Part shown: in pieces, positions 10,913 to 21,600 of the stretch | How positions within the stretch are numbered: the first letter of the stretch is position 1 | How the letters are laid out: every line of letters starts with the position of its first letter | Assembly (NCBI GenBank): GCA_010093515.1 | Contig: MU001678.1 | Location: 636,758 to 700,757, forward strand | Reading direction: 5' to 3' | Length of the DNA stretch: 64,000 bases | Origin: Lineolata rhizophorae | Lineage: Eukaryota; Ascomycota; Dothideomycetes; Lineolatales; Lineolataceae | Notes under the pieces: generated by a model | What the model saw: only the letters and a program-made list of their open reading frames with translations | Told to the model about the DNA's origin: nothing | The model's database searches: none | Made by a program: the position numbers and the translations under genes

Positions 10913-13669
10913 TTACTGCTGAAGAGCTGGAGACTCATACAAGTTGTAAGGCCAACCTTGCATAGTTCCTGGGACTGAAGTCCCCATGCCGGATACGTCC
11001 AAGCTCACTTGGGCTTGTCCATTCGCCGCCAGTGGAGCGTGACCGCCGACGACATCAACACCAGCAACCGTTGCAGCAGGGTTGCCTCGTTCCAAGCCGT
11101 CTTCGGCACTTGCAGGAGGAGGTCCGCCAATTGGAATAAGCGTATTCTGGTAAACATGCATCCCATTGTTATGCGACGCCCGTCTATACGAACCGACTTG
11201 AGCGGAGGAGTGCGACGAAAAGCCTGGTGACGAGAATCCTGACGTGGCGTTCCGGAACCAGTCAGGCCACAACGAACCGTCAACTGTTGGCTGGTAATGC
11301 AAGTTCCCATTCGCCTCCACCGGCATTGCGGGTGCGTTCTGGCGCAGCGGTGCTTCGGCCGTGGAACCCTCGGAAAGATAACGACCTGGCGAATGGAAGT
11401 TCCCGTTTTGCGCGGAATACGGTGTGGTCGACGAACTGGCGTCCTGAGGATACGAATATTGGGATACTGAACCCAACTGATCGCGCGGGGCGTAAGATGA
11501 CTGGGGTTTGACATGTTCGGGCGCGTTTGCGGTTGCTCGGGGCGAGAATTCGTCTTGAAGACTCTCGACTCGCTCTTGGTCAGACGGTGATTGCGCAAGC
11601 CCGGCGCTCGCTACTGCCGCAGAAGCGGTCTTCTGGACGAGATGTTGACGGATTTTGTTCAATTTCTCATTGACAATATGTTGAGTGGCATCACGGAGCT
11701 TGTCCTTCGTCCCTGAGAAAAGTAAGTCAGACATGGTCGTGGAAAGAATCTAGGCTACTAACCTAGATAGCGCCCAGCTCGACTAATGACAACCATCCAA
11801 CGAGACATCTCGGTTTGTAAATTATTCATGTCGCTGGTAGTCATGTCCTGTTTTCGTTGCTCGTGAATATAAAGAGCAGTAAGCATCGCGCCGAGAAAAA
11901 TTATTGCCGACATCCAAGTTGCATCCATGCAATCCAACTCAGTTTGGCGTTCTAAGCACTGTAACATCCGCGAAGATGCTTCTAGGCATCTGTCAAGGTC
12001 ACGGGTATGTTGTGCCTTTAGTTTCCGCGGATGGAACAACAACAGTTCAACCTCTGTCTCCCATGACTCCAGCAAAGCCCTTAGCACATCGAGGTAAGGG
12101 TCAGCTCCGCGAGTCGCGCCGGCTAATTCTTGCGGCATTTCGCTTTTCCATTTCAATAGTTTCGCATCAAGCCTTTCAACTTCGGCTTCGTAGGACTGAA
12201 GAGACCTGTTCGGAGCGTAGAGCGAGCTATATATCTCGCTCATGACCAAGAGGAGCTTTATGAGAACGTTTCCAATTCGGAAAGAGCACTTCTCAAAGTC
12301 CGAACGAACCGTTTCACCCGAAACAGTATCGTCGACGGGCTCGAGGAGCCCAATCGTAATGTAATCGCGTTCAATGGGCATCGGCCGACCGAGTTTGCCG
12401 CACATGCCAACAAGAATTGAATACAAAACCCAGAAGACACGTTTCCTCAGCTCTTTTTCGCGCGAATCATGTATTTCGGATTCGTCAGGTGCACTATGAT
12501 AACCCAGTCCTATCGCCGTCTGAAAGACGTGTTGGGTTATCTGCCACGCACCTCCGGGTAGGGGGAAGTTTCGGATATGCACGCAAATGAGCGTGAGAGC
12601 TTGCATGTCCTCAACAGTTTGGTTCGTCAAAAGTTGCCGGAAAAAGCCTAGGCAGTATTTGTAACGGTTCATCGAATCTCTTCTCATTTCTTCGCCGCTG
12701 TTCTGATTCCTCTGACTAAGCTGATAGAGGATATGTGCAAGCATCATATGTATGATCACTGTTTGTGCGGTGGTAGGCTTGAAATCGGGCTCGTGGTAGA
12801 ATTGATGAAGCTAGTACAAGGTGTCAGTAAAGTGAAGCTTACCCGGTATATGATGACATACTAGATGGATTGTTTGAGGCTTTTCAAGGACCGGTGTGAA
12901 CGAATTTAAGTGACGGAAGTAGAGAAGCGCAAGGCTACGAGCAGTTTTGTAGTCCGGTGGAAGCTCGCAAGCCGTCTCGGTCGGGATTATTCCCATCGCT
13001 GTGTTCACAACATATTCGTAGGACATCGGATGCTGCGGGTCATCCGTGTTGTGGGAGACAAAATCGGCAAGATCAAACTTCAGATCAAAGAGGGCCAAAG
13101 ATGTTCCCTTGATCGGCGCAATTGCCGGTGCATCGATGACCTCTCCCCCATCCTCCTGCCTTTGAGTCGTGCTCTTACGGGCCAGGTCTGCTTCTTGCAC
13201 AGCGTTGGACCTTCCACTCTGGATCAACTCGCGCCAACCCGGGAGTATATCCTCAGGTTTATACCCGAGCTGTTGTATTTTCTCCGCTGCAGTTTCTAGC
13301 CCGGCCTTGAGGTTTGAGACTTGTGACTCAAGAGCCTCGAATTGTCCTCGGACGTACACACGACCAGTGTTCCGGTCTGTTGAATAACACTGGAGGCCAT
13401 GTTCAGTGCAGCTAGCGCACCCTTCGGGTAGGTCATCGCACCTAATCTTTCGATGCTATACGGGGAAAGAGGTGCCAATTAGCAGTTGCGTAGACGGAAA
13501 AGGAGCAGTCTCTCCAAAGGAGTCCTTCCACAGAATTGAAGAAACCTACCTTGCAGCGATCGCAAGCTTGGCCCGTTCGCGCGTTCGAAGCCGCCTTCTT
13601 CTTTGCCGGACTTGACGGGCCGCTCTCGGCGGCCTCATCACCGGCCGCGCCCTTTCGCTTGGTCGGCAT
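10913..13669 (-). CDS. Zn2Cys6 fungal-specific transcription factor
   Basis: A nuclear, probably pathway-specific regulator of about 853 aa in four exons: 13669-13550, 13455-12862, 12810-11763 and 11712-10913. Introns are 94, 51 and 50 nt and all junction phases agree. The zinc cluster is split by intron 1 after ACDRCK and resumes HRKIRCDDLPEGCASC. Together these give the spacing C-X2-C-X6-C-X6-C-X2-C-X6-C, the complete binuclear zinc motif. It is preceded by a Lys-rich stretch (SPAKKKAASNAR) and followed by a coiled-coil-like linker (QFEALESQVSNLKAGLETAA). Exon 3 carries a fungal_trans-type middle homology region (AQTVIIHMMLAHILYQLSQ ... RKRVFWVLYSILVGMCGKLG). The C-terminus is Ser/Gln/Pro-rich, as in activation regions. 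Start 13669 (MPTKRKG) is preferred over an in-frame ATG at 13744 because nothing conserved precedes it. The gene is divergent from the Cgi121 gene, 333 bp away. Its targets cannot be told from sequence. Confidence 0.9.
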
Positions 13670-14002
13670 GACGAGACGGAATTCTCCGCAGGACACCTCG
13701 CGGACGGGTTCCGGCGGACAGACTCTAGCCACCAGCACGAGCACGCGTTCGCTGCCACCGCGAGGCGCCGAAGCAAACGTACCCGTTGGCGGCGAAGAGG
13801 CAATACGGAAAGTCGAGAAGTTGAGTTAGCGACGAAGGCGTGCTCTGCTGCCTTTGCTGGCCCAGCTGGACACCCAACTCCCTGACGGGTCACGTGAAGT
13901 GAAAGCCAGCCATCGCCGTGCCGAAGAAAATCCGCACAAGGCTAACTCTTTGACGACAGCGTCTACGGCAAGTCTGCCACGAGTCCGCGCGTCGATCTAA
14001 CT
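13670..14002. promoter_or_regulatory. Bidirectional promoter between zinc-cluster factor and CGI121
   Basis: 333 bp separate two divergent start codons. A CACGTG core lies in gtCACGTGaag near 13891, the only obvious palindromic site here. No TATA box is clear. A shared control region is inferred from the geometry. Confidence 0.4.
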
Positions 14003-14785
14003 ATGACTTCCATCCAAACGTTGCGGCTTCCACATCTTCCTCAAGAAAACCCAATATTTGCTGCCTGCTTTGTAGGTGTTCAAAATGCGGCCTTCCTACG
14101 GCAGCAGCTCTTGCAAGGCAATTCGGAATATGAATACGCGTTTCTTGATGCCACGACGGTCCGTCACGCCTCTTCCTAGTGTTCGAGACTTAGTCACAAT
14201 TCTGAGACAGAAACAATCTGTCCTAAAGATTCTATCCGTCAATCACCTCCTAGCGGCTGTCTTTAGAGCCGTCAATGATATGTTGTACGGGCGTCTCAAG
14301 AGCCGCAACGTTCACTCGGAAATTGTGTATTGCCTAAGCCCTAATAACAACGTGAGTCAAAGTTATGCTTCGATGCTGTCCAATATCAGTTTTCTCCAAA
14401 GTCTAAAAGGATCATCATTAATCTTTGTATTTAGATCGCTGAATCTTTTCGACGATTTGGTATCACGGAATCAACTACAGCGCTATTAGCTGTCAAGGTC
14501 GGCATGGCTAGCCATCCCAACATCACTGCTGAGAGCGTAGTAGCGCACCTCAACTCGGCAGTCCAGGGACAGCCTGTGTCGTTCAACAACGACGAGCTTC
14601 AATCACTGACAGATTTGGACAAGCTAAGGAAGTTTTATAAATTAGAAGGCCCAAAACCTCAACCAAAGCGCCCAGCCCGGCAGATTGCGACCAATGGAGC
14701 CCAGGATTCATTGGAAACGTCGGCCGAAAGCAGATTGGAAATGGAATGCACAATTCTAGGTCTCATGGCCTTGCGGGGCTCGTAA
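14003..14785 (+). CDS. CGI121: KEOPS/EKC complex subunit Cgi121
   Basis: Cgi121 (TPRKB in animals) binds the Bud32 kinase in the EKC/KEOPS complex. That complex makes the t6A modification of ANN-decoding tRNAs and has links to telomere maintenance. Three exons are 14003-14158, 14229-14351 and 14435-14785, giving about 209 aa. Introns of 70 and 83 nt keep frame. Signature segments are [20 protein letters not shown] and [15 protein letters not shown] in exon 1, then [19 protein letters not shown] and [18 protein letters not shown] in exon 2. Exon 3 has the characteristic [20 protein letters not shown] and then [19 protein letters not shown], ending with a helix that includes the [14 protein letters not shown] segment. 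Length fits the family (about 180-220 aa). Intron 1 has a weak donor (gtccgt), but phase and homology support it. The gene is head-to-head with the zinc-cluster factor. Confidence 0.9.
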
Positions 14786-15967
14786 GTCCTTCCATATAAC
14801 TGCCAGAACTCCGGAAGAGGTCGATGCCTGCCAATTATACCATGGAATGTAATATATTTTCCTAATTAACCATTTTCATGGAGGGCTCACTCTCTTTTTT
14901 GTCTTGCACCATCTAGTGCCAGTGGAAGTATAATGTACGGCATTCAGTATGAAGCTTTTTGACCCATGAAATGAAATGTACCTCACTTCCCTTGAGCAAA
15001 TATTGATCCTCTAGGCAAATTCGCGCTCTATCTTTAACAAATATCAAGAGTCATTAAGTAACTATGCCAGGTTGTGGCATAGGAGCGCAGTTAGAACCAT
15101 TAGTTCCTAGCAGTTGCTGAGTCGGGTCTCCAAGTTATCTCGGTATGATGGGTAGTTTTCCTCCAAGTTACGGAGAACCTTTCCAACTTGCAATGAACAA
15201 CCTTTGTGAGGAGTATCGCCATCCGGCCGAGATGAAGAGTCCTTGGATAGAGCCGGTGAATGAGTGCTGCCGTCCGGCCGGGATGAAGAGCCATGGAATA
15301 GAGGAGGAGCACTGCTGTCCGACTGCAATGAGGAGTTGAACAAAGAACGAACGAGAGTAGAGAGCCTTTCCTAGTATACTTAGTTGCTCTAAGGAGACGC
15401 TAAAGAGACAATCAATCGCAGCTGAAATTGTAGCTTTCGGTCGCCGCTAATCATTCTCTTCAGCTCACTCCAAGTTAGAGCGAACTGTTCCGCGCTTTAC
15501 TCCAAACGTACAATTCCGGCTCCGTGAATTGCGCGAATGATACTGCGATGAGCATATGGGTCTGCATATGTCTGCCACGCGTAGGCCGCGGCCTGCTAGT
15601 AAGAAGCCGTGATGACTGCAATGCCTCGTCCTCGTCGTAACTATATTTCGATAGATCTGTCAATCGCGATGCGTAATCGCATTGCCTGTGGCCAAACTGT
15701 GCCGTGCCGTGTCCCAGGTCGTTCAGTCTCGCAACAATGTTCAGTGAGTGGCGTTGCCGCACGGCTTCACGACCACACCCTTGCAAGCCTGATTCCGGCG
15801 AGTCCGTCGGTTTCGGAGTACGGAGAAAGGGGAAGCTAAACTTTAGGAGTGTTGCTTTCGGTGAAACTGAATTATAACGCGGCTGTGTCAGACAACGACC
15901 ACTTGTCTACCCACCTTCGTCTGCACTAGTTGTCTTCTCAAGGAACATCTAGTCACCACGTTCTATC
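14786..15967. other. Intergenic with degenerate tandem repeat
   Basis: No gene recognised. AT-richer just downstream of CGI121. It holds the tandem repeat listed at 15211-15341 and, at the end, a pyrimidine-rich leader-like sequence before the ATG at 15968. Confidence 0.4.
15211..15341. repeat. Degenerate ~48-bp tandem repeat, about 2.5 copies
   Basis: Units share the core CCGTCCGGCCGGGATGAAGAG or close variants, at about 15228, 15270 and 15315. Copies differ by many substitutions. Read on the minus strand the repeat gives SSSRPDG-type peptides, but no gene is otherwise evident there. Confidence 0.55.
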
Positions 15968-17290
15968 ATGGCTGAAGATCTTACAGAACTCTCGTGAGTT
16001 TCCCTTTAGCAACAAGTTTTCCTTTGACTAACTTGCATAACTTCATGCAATGCGCGATTTTTTTTTTTGGACCACTAAGAAATTTGAATGACGAGGAGCC
16101 GATAAATTGCCGAAATAGCGGTTCTACCTAAACTAGATGCGTTAGAACGAGCAGGAGCCAGAGTGAGAATATGTTTCATATGGACAAGTTCCGGAGAGCG
16201 TACTTGGCGCTTGGTAGGTCTATTTCCGGCAACGCTTCTGGGTTGGTGACATGAAGCAAAGCTTTGGTGGATGGGGGACGGGGTAAATGTCACTCTTGCT
16301 AATGAGCTTCCAGGGTTTCCTATATAATAGGCACGTATCAACATGGCCGGTCTCTACAAGTCCTCTTTATCTGCAGAGTACCTGTCTTTAAACAAATAGT
16401 CATCTATAACTCTCCAGGTTTGTCTGTCTATTAGCAACTAGCTTATGCAAGATGTTATTTCACTTTCATCTGTTTTGACGAGCTGGTAGCTTTGCTGTCT
16501 CGCAACTCCGGGAAGGTGGAGAGGACCGCCTAGGCAGTCCTAGTTCCTGTCAAGCAATCCCGGGTAGGAAGTATACCTGTATCAAGAACACGGCGGGAAC
16601 GTATGTAATGAGAATCCTTTAAATAGTAGGCTCGAATACAGTACTCTCTCCTTTCCGTCGGACGATCTCGCCGGCTACGATCCAGCTAGCGAGGCTTCTC
16701 AATTCCACGTCACTCAAAATATAGCCGCGTAAGTCGAGATAATATTCTGCCACAGCCAAGGCAGCCACAATTCCAACCCTAACCCTGGTCCCCAAGATTC
16801 CGGGGAGGCGACCTTGAAGTTAACGACTTAGTCCTACAGCCTGCGCCAACACAACCTAGCACATCTCCCGGAACGCACGTCTATTTTTCCCTAGGCATGT
16901 CGGGCTTATTACCTTCCCCTTAACATCGTTTCTAGGAGGTATCCCTTGATATAGAGATCGAGCTGGACGTTACATTGGGGTTCGCTACGTCTTTTTGACT
17001 TCCTAACATAGATGGTTTGTTAACGTCCAACGGCTTCTCCGCGTTATCGGCGAGCCACCATCATCAGAGGAATTCTGCCGGGAAACGATACTTCGGTTTA
17101 CTGCCACCCTCCACACTTCCTCCGCTCTACCAGCTAAACTACTCCAACCTCCACCATATCGGTAGGTACGCAACCGTCACAGCGTCTGTCTGATTTCGAC
17201 GTCTTATCTGCGATATATATCCGCATATGAGATGCTCCTGCAGTCGTGACCCTTTGAGTTCGGATATCATAGCCAACTGCTATAGCGGAG
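15968..17290 (+). other. Probable multi-exon gene 5' part, 3' end lost or unresolved
   Basis: Several short stretches read as coding, with matching splice phases. Exon 1 is 15968-15993 (MAEDLTELS, donor gtgagt). A candidate exon 2 begins after ctaag at about 16080 (NLNDEEPINCRNSGS). A clearer exon covers about 16491-16593 (FAVSQLREGGEDRLGS, then KYTCIKNTAGT). It is spliced at gtatgt to about 16635-16731 (TLSFPSDDLAGYDPASEA, then SQFHVTQNIAA, donor gtaagt). The next exon begins after ccccaag at about 16797 (FRGGDLEVNDLVLQPAPTQP). A last stretch starts at about 17012 (WFVNVQRLLRVIGEPPSSEE), has a donor gtaggt near 17166, and continues after ctcctgcag at about 17251. It stays open up to 17290, where a dispersed repeat begins. 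I do not recognise the protein. Alternative frames are open in places (notably 17012-17225), so exon limits are approximate. It is either a living gene with an altered 3' end or a truncated relic. Confidence 0.35.
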
Positions 17291-17360
17291 TGACAAATTG
17301 TATAAGGTCTCCTTGTTAATGGATTTAGTTAACCCATTCCAGATTTCCACAGAAATTTAA
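17291..17360. repeat. Dispersed repeat copy A (LTR-like, old)
   Basis: Shares two blocks with 45410-45550: one around TTGTATAAGGTCTCCT and one around TTAACCCATTCCAGATTTCC. The copies differ in length and, in the matched blocks, almost only by C/T and G/A changes. TG at the start and the promoter-like makeup of the other copy suggest an old LTR fragment. The family is not assignable. Confidence 0.45.
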
Positions 17361-17690
17361 CGCCATTCTATCGTTCTGTTTAGTAATATTTCCCTTAAAT
17401 ACACTAGTTGTGATAATGATATATTCTTAGTAGAGCCTACAAGATGTTCCACCCTGGGCCAACTTCAACAGCAATTAACGACGCTTCACTCTTCTAAAAA
17501 CTGACGTTAGAACAATCGTTAAAACTTGACTTCGCCAATTTCTAAGAATGGCAATTTACAAAGCCGCAGACATGAGATTAACCAAGCAGCGAAATTACAG
17601 CAAATAAGCCAACCGCAAAAAAGCGAAACGTGGCAATGAAAGACAAAACCCTTGCCACCATTCTCCTTGGTTCTTTGAAAAGCTGGGGCG
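17361..17690. other. Short intergenic segment, AT-rich
   Basis: AT-rich DNA between repeat copy A and the stop of the HNH gene. I see nothing in it beyond a possible continuation of the repeat. Confidence 0.4.
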
Positions 17691-18976
17691 TTAGTAGACA
17701 TCAACGGTATCCTTCAACCAACCACGCAATCCAAGATTCAGGAGGCGGCCTAGCTCAGTTGACCCGTCCGCCCGAATACTGTGCTTCTCTATATCCTGGA
17801 GTATCTTATCGATATACTTACCCGCCGCAGAGAGGTGAAGAATATGAGCAATAGCGCGGTGGATTGCGAGGAGCTGAGGTGAAGGAGGATCGATTGTACG
17901 CGTTTCAGTGAGATAGAGAGTACGAGTCACGGGGAGAGAACCTTGTAGGATAGAAGGAGGAAGAAATGAATCGATTCGGTACGTGTGCGACTGCTGATCT
18001 GCAGTAGGTGTAAAAAAAATCCGGAAGTCGCTAAACCGGCGGTGGTATGTTGGGGTAAGCGTGATAGCGTTGCGTGGCCGGTCGATCTCGGTACCTTCAA
18101 TCAGGTATACAACGCCGTTATCAAACATGTTAAGGATAGTACGGGTGGCTTGTTTTGCATTCTCCTTAACAGGTCGTTAGCTTACGTTCGCTAATTAATT
18201 CTCTAGGTATACGTACCGATTCGGAATCAGCAGCGACTTTCATCAGGGAATGCGGGAGGATATGAGCCACTTCTAAATCCTCGAATCGGCTCTCCTCTAT
18301 GAGCGAATTCCCATCGTCATCCTGAGCGCTGGAACCCCTGCTTATTGTGCGGTTTTCTGCTTCGGCGGCGTTAAAGATACGCGTTACCACGCAACGATGG
18401 CGGTCGCGAATAAGGCAGCTGCCCCGGAGAGCTGATATACGGGCTGGTGTTCCGGTAAACTCTTGCGTTCCTCCTTGCGCTCCTTGTACTGCCGAATGGT
18501 GTATTGGGGAGGGCTGGGGAGTCTTCCTAGTAGAAGCTTTCACTTGAAGATATTAGTAATGATTCAAAGGCAAAGAGGGTAGTAGAGGCTATACAAGGCA
18601 GGAAGAAATTGTCCACTAGGTAATCTGCGAAGCCGATTAGGGTTGAGTGGACCTCATCCTCTAGGTTCTTATCGGTGAAATCGATGTCTTCATCACTATT
18701 GATCGGAAGCAGCATAGATTGAAAAAAGGCCCGTAGAACGTTATCTTTAGATTCCTCGGAACGTGCATATTCGTAGGTAAGGCGGACTAGCCGAGGGCGG
18801 TTATACTCGTTGTTGTTGTTGCTGCTGTTGTCATTGTCTATGGGTTCGAAATGATTGACGATTTGGTAGAATCTCCGCCGAGCCTTGGCGCGTCGACCTG
18901 CTTCTAAGGGGGGCTCGGTAGAGAAATTGATGAGTCCCTCAAGGGATGACTGATGGCGATGGAGGGGCAACGCCAT
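17691..18976 (-). CDS. HNH_2 endonuclease-domain protein
   Basis: Fungal HNH_2-type protein, about 393 aa, in three exons: 18976-18595, 18542-18217 and 18164-17691. Both introns are 52 nt, and intron 1 has a textbook branch point (tactaat). Start MALPLHRHQSS is chosen because the longer frame to 19141 adds only low-quality sequence. The N-terminal half is helical and conserved in this family (RRFYQIVNHFEP, RLVRLTYEYARSEESKDN). The HNH core runs from CLIRDRHRCVVTRIFNA through LEVAHILPHSLMK to IDRPRNAITLTPTYHRRF. This supplies the first His (AHI), the Asn (RNAI) and the last His (YHRRF) of the metal-binding site. The family is abundant in fungi and poorly characterised. Some copies sit near mobile or incompatibility loci, but I cannot assign a substrate. 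It lies at the edge of repeat-bearing DNA. Confidence 0.8.
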
Positions 18977-19783
18977 TGTCTTGTTTATGTTGAGGAAGGG
19001 GAGCCGGAGGCGATTCAGATAAAGACGAAAGCAAGGGGTGAACGAGTGTGTTCGCGGACGAGAACAAGTGCGGTAGAGTCCAAAGGGCCTGCCGCCCGGG
19101 GCGTGCGACGCGGAGCCTAACGTGGGAATGGAAGCCTTCAAAATTCAGCCGTCTAAGCGCCGAATTCGTCCTCTAGGATTGCAGACAAATCTGCTGGCTG
19201 CCTGCAACACTGGGAGCCAAAGATACCAGCGTCAGCTATGTATCACGTGATAAGCGCTAATAATCGCTACGTTTCATCGACATTGGGAGTTCCAGCTGTG
19301 AGATAAGAATCTGACCGATGCGGAGTACTTCTGTCTGTGCTTCATTGAACACGGGTATTTGGGTAATACCTACGGACTACACTGCTGTTGAGCAGCGGAA
19401 GCGCATACGTTTAGCGGTCGAAGCAGCCGGAGACACGACAAGAATTGCCTGCGAGACGCAGTGGCAGGGTTCAGACAAGCGGCACGAGATTGGTCACGCT
19501 GCGCCAAAAGCTTCCTTGGAGGTCGGGAGGCGGGAGAATGGCTATGCCAAATTTGGCCTAGCCAGACACTTGACTTGGGACAGGGACCCAGCGTTCTTAG
19601 CGGTTGTACTACTGTAATACAAAGTACCTCGAAGAGCATCTCTACTGCCGAGCTCCGTGGTGACATTGGTTTGCTGGAACGAACAAACCAGCTGCGCAAA
19701 ATGTCAGCCGCGTGACTTGCTCATGCATACAGAAATCTTTAACCACGAGTTTGTCAACCAGTACCAGCGTGGATCTTTCACTG
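18977..19783. promoter_or_regulatory. Divergent intergenic region HNH gene / nicotinamidase
   Basis: About 0.8 kb between divergent starts. A palindromic atCACGTGat lies at about 19243-19252. No gene is seen; the small ORFs here have no motif. Confidence 0.4.
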
Positions 19784-20559
19784 ATGGCGTCAGCGGATGG
19801 TTTTAAGCCAGCACTGGTGGTCGTGGACTTCCAAGAAGACTTTTGCCCTCCCGTACGTCGACCGAGAACAGACGCCTACGGCCGCGCTTGACATGACAGC
19901 GTATTAACTACACCGCTCGCCTCCAGAATGGCTCTCTCGCCGTGACGGGTGGCCGCGACATCGCGCCCCTAGTCAACTCCCTCCTCGCCCTTCCATTCGC
20001 CATGACGGTTGCCACGAAGGACTGGCATCCGCAAGACCACGTCTCGTTCGCGTCGAACCACGCGCCGCCGAACAACAAGCCCTTCGAGTCGGTCACGATC
20101 GCGAACCCGCACAACGCCGCTGAGACGGAGACGACACGGCTGTGGCCCGACCACTGCGTGCAGGGTTCCAAGGGCGCCGAGCTTGTGCCGGAGCTCGACG
20201 TCGCTAAGGTCCAGCACGTTGTGGAGAAGGGTCAGGATAGGCGCGTCGAGATGTACTCGGCGTTCAAGGCGCCGTTCGATGACCCGGTCGTGGCGCAGAG
20301 TGGGCTGGCGGAGTTGCTCAGGGAGGGCGGCATCACGGATGTGTATGCTGTCGGGCTGGCGTTCGATTACTGCGTCAAGTACACGGCGATTGATTCGGCG
20401 AAAGAAGGGTTCAAGACTTATGTCGTTGGAGAGGGCTCGAGAGCGGTGGATCCCAGCGCGTGGGCGGATGTAGAGAGGGAGCTGAAGGAGAAGGGCGTGA
20501 CAGTCGTTTCTGCAGATGGCGAGGAGGTGAAGAAGGTGAAGGATTTGGGAGCTGCGTAG
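19784..20559 (+). CDS. PNC1: Nicotinamidase (isochorismatase-like hydrolase)
   Basis: Hydrolyses nicotinamide to nicotinate in NAD+ salvage, so it also relieves nicotinamide inhibition of sirtuins. Two exons, 19784-19852 and 19927-20559, give 233 aa, as expected for the family. Intron: gtacgt ... cctccag, 74 nt. The catalytic triad is visible: Asp in VVVDFQEDFCPP (exon 1), Lys in TVATKDWHPQDHVSF, and Cys in VGLAFDYCVKYTAID. The metal-binding Asp/His pair is in DWHPQDH, with a further DHC motif (LWPDHCVQGSKGAEL) typical of nicotinamidases. The PNNKPFES segment also fits. It is probably cytosolic or peroxisomal, but no C-terminal PTS1 is seen (ends LGAA). The start at 19784 puts the DFQ motif about 15 residues in, as in homologues. 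Confidence 0.92.
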
Positions 20560-21600
20560 GTAGGTTTCTGCTGAGGTTGATTTACGCCCTTTGGAGCTCT
20601 GATCTGTGTATGCGATCGACCGAGCATGACTGTCCGGTTCAGGGAGGGACGAGTGCCCCTGACATGACTACATTCACGAAATTTCAAATGGTTTCGATCT
20701 TGAAATATTTGCGTTTGATGTTTCATTACTTGCAAGGCTAGAACCTTGTGATGATTCCTCTATATCTCGTGAGAACCTCACAGGAATCCCATCGACGCTT
20801 GACGAATTAGATTCGGAGTTCACCTCCTTGCCTGGAGGAACATGGCCCTTTTTCTGAATCGGTTAGCCGACGCTTTAGCAGTCCTGCAAGTAAGAATTGG
20901 GAGAAGAAATTATTCGCGAATGGAAGTTGTCACAGTTTGCACGCACGCCCAACGCGCATCCCAGTAAGAACTTTGTGTGCCAGGTCGTATTGAATGACTC
21001 GTTAGGAATGGTGTACTCGCAAAGTCTAAGGCAGTTGCAAATGGGGGATTGGGAATGGTGAGTGAGGCGGCCGCATAAAGTTTCCACGGGTTCCGTGCGT
21101 CTCGGACCGCACCGCAAACGGCGGCCAAGTTCGGGTCCTTGTGTTTCGACTTTCTTGCTTCGACTTTCTTGTTTCGTTCTGGCGGTGACGGAGCGCGTCC
21201 GGGAGCTTCCGCAGGCAACCCAGCCCAGAGCGCGGAGCGTCGTGGCTTGGGCTGTCTCCACGGGGCCGTTGCCAGTGAGCGCGGAAAAAGAGCGTCCCCG
21301 CGTCGGCATCCCGGCCGGTCAAGCTCCGCGGCGCCGCCAGTCGTCATCCGTCCCACATACGCACAGGGCTGCCTAACCACCAGTCAACTGCCGGCCGACG
21401 ACGGCCTTTGTACCCTCCGTTTTTCGGTCCGCGATCTTCCAGCTCCGTCCCTTCACTCTAGAAGCGCTGCCTGCTCTCCATCTGGCGAAGCCAGACTCTG
21501 CCGCCCTCATCCGCTCGCCGCCGACCGACGACTCCCGCCTCCCCCGCCTTGCGAGCCGCAGCCCCCGAGCTGTGGTCGCCTCCCGAACCCCGCTGCCAAG
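20560..21600. promoter_or_regulatory. Intergenic and leader region before the OSBP homologue
   Basis: About 1 kb. The last 250 bases are rich in pyrimidines and CCGCC words, as expected of a fungal 5' UTR. Overlapping ORFs on both strands at 20.9-21.4 kb show no motif. Confidence 0.4.
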
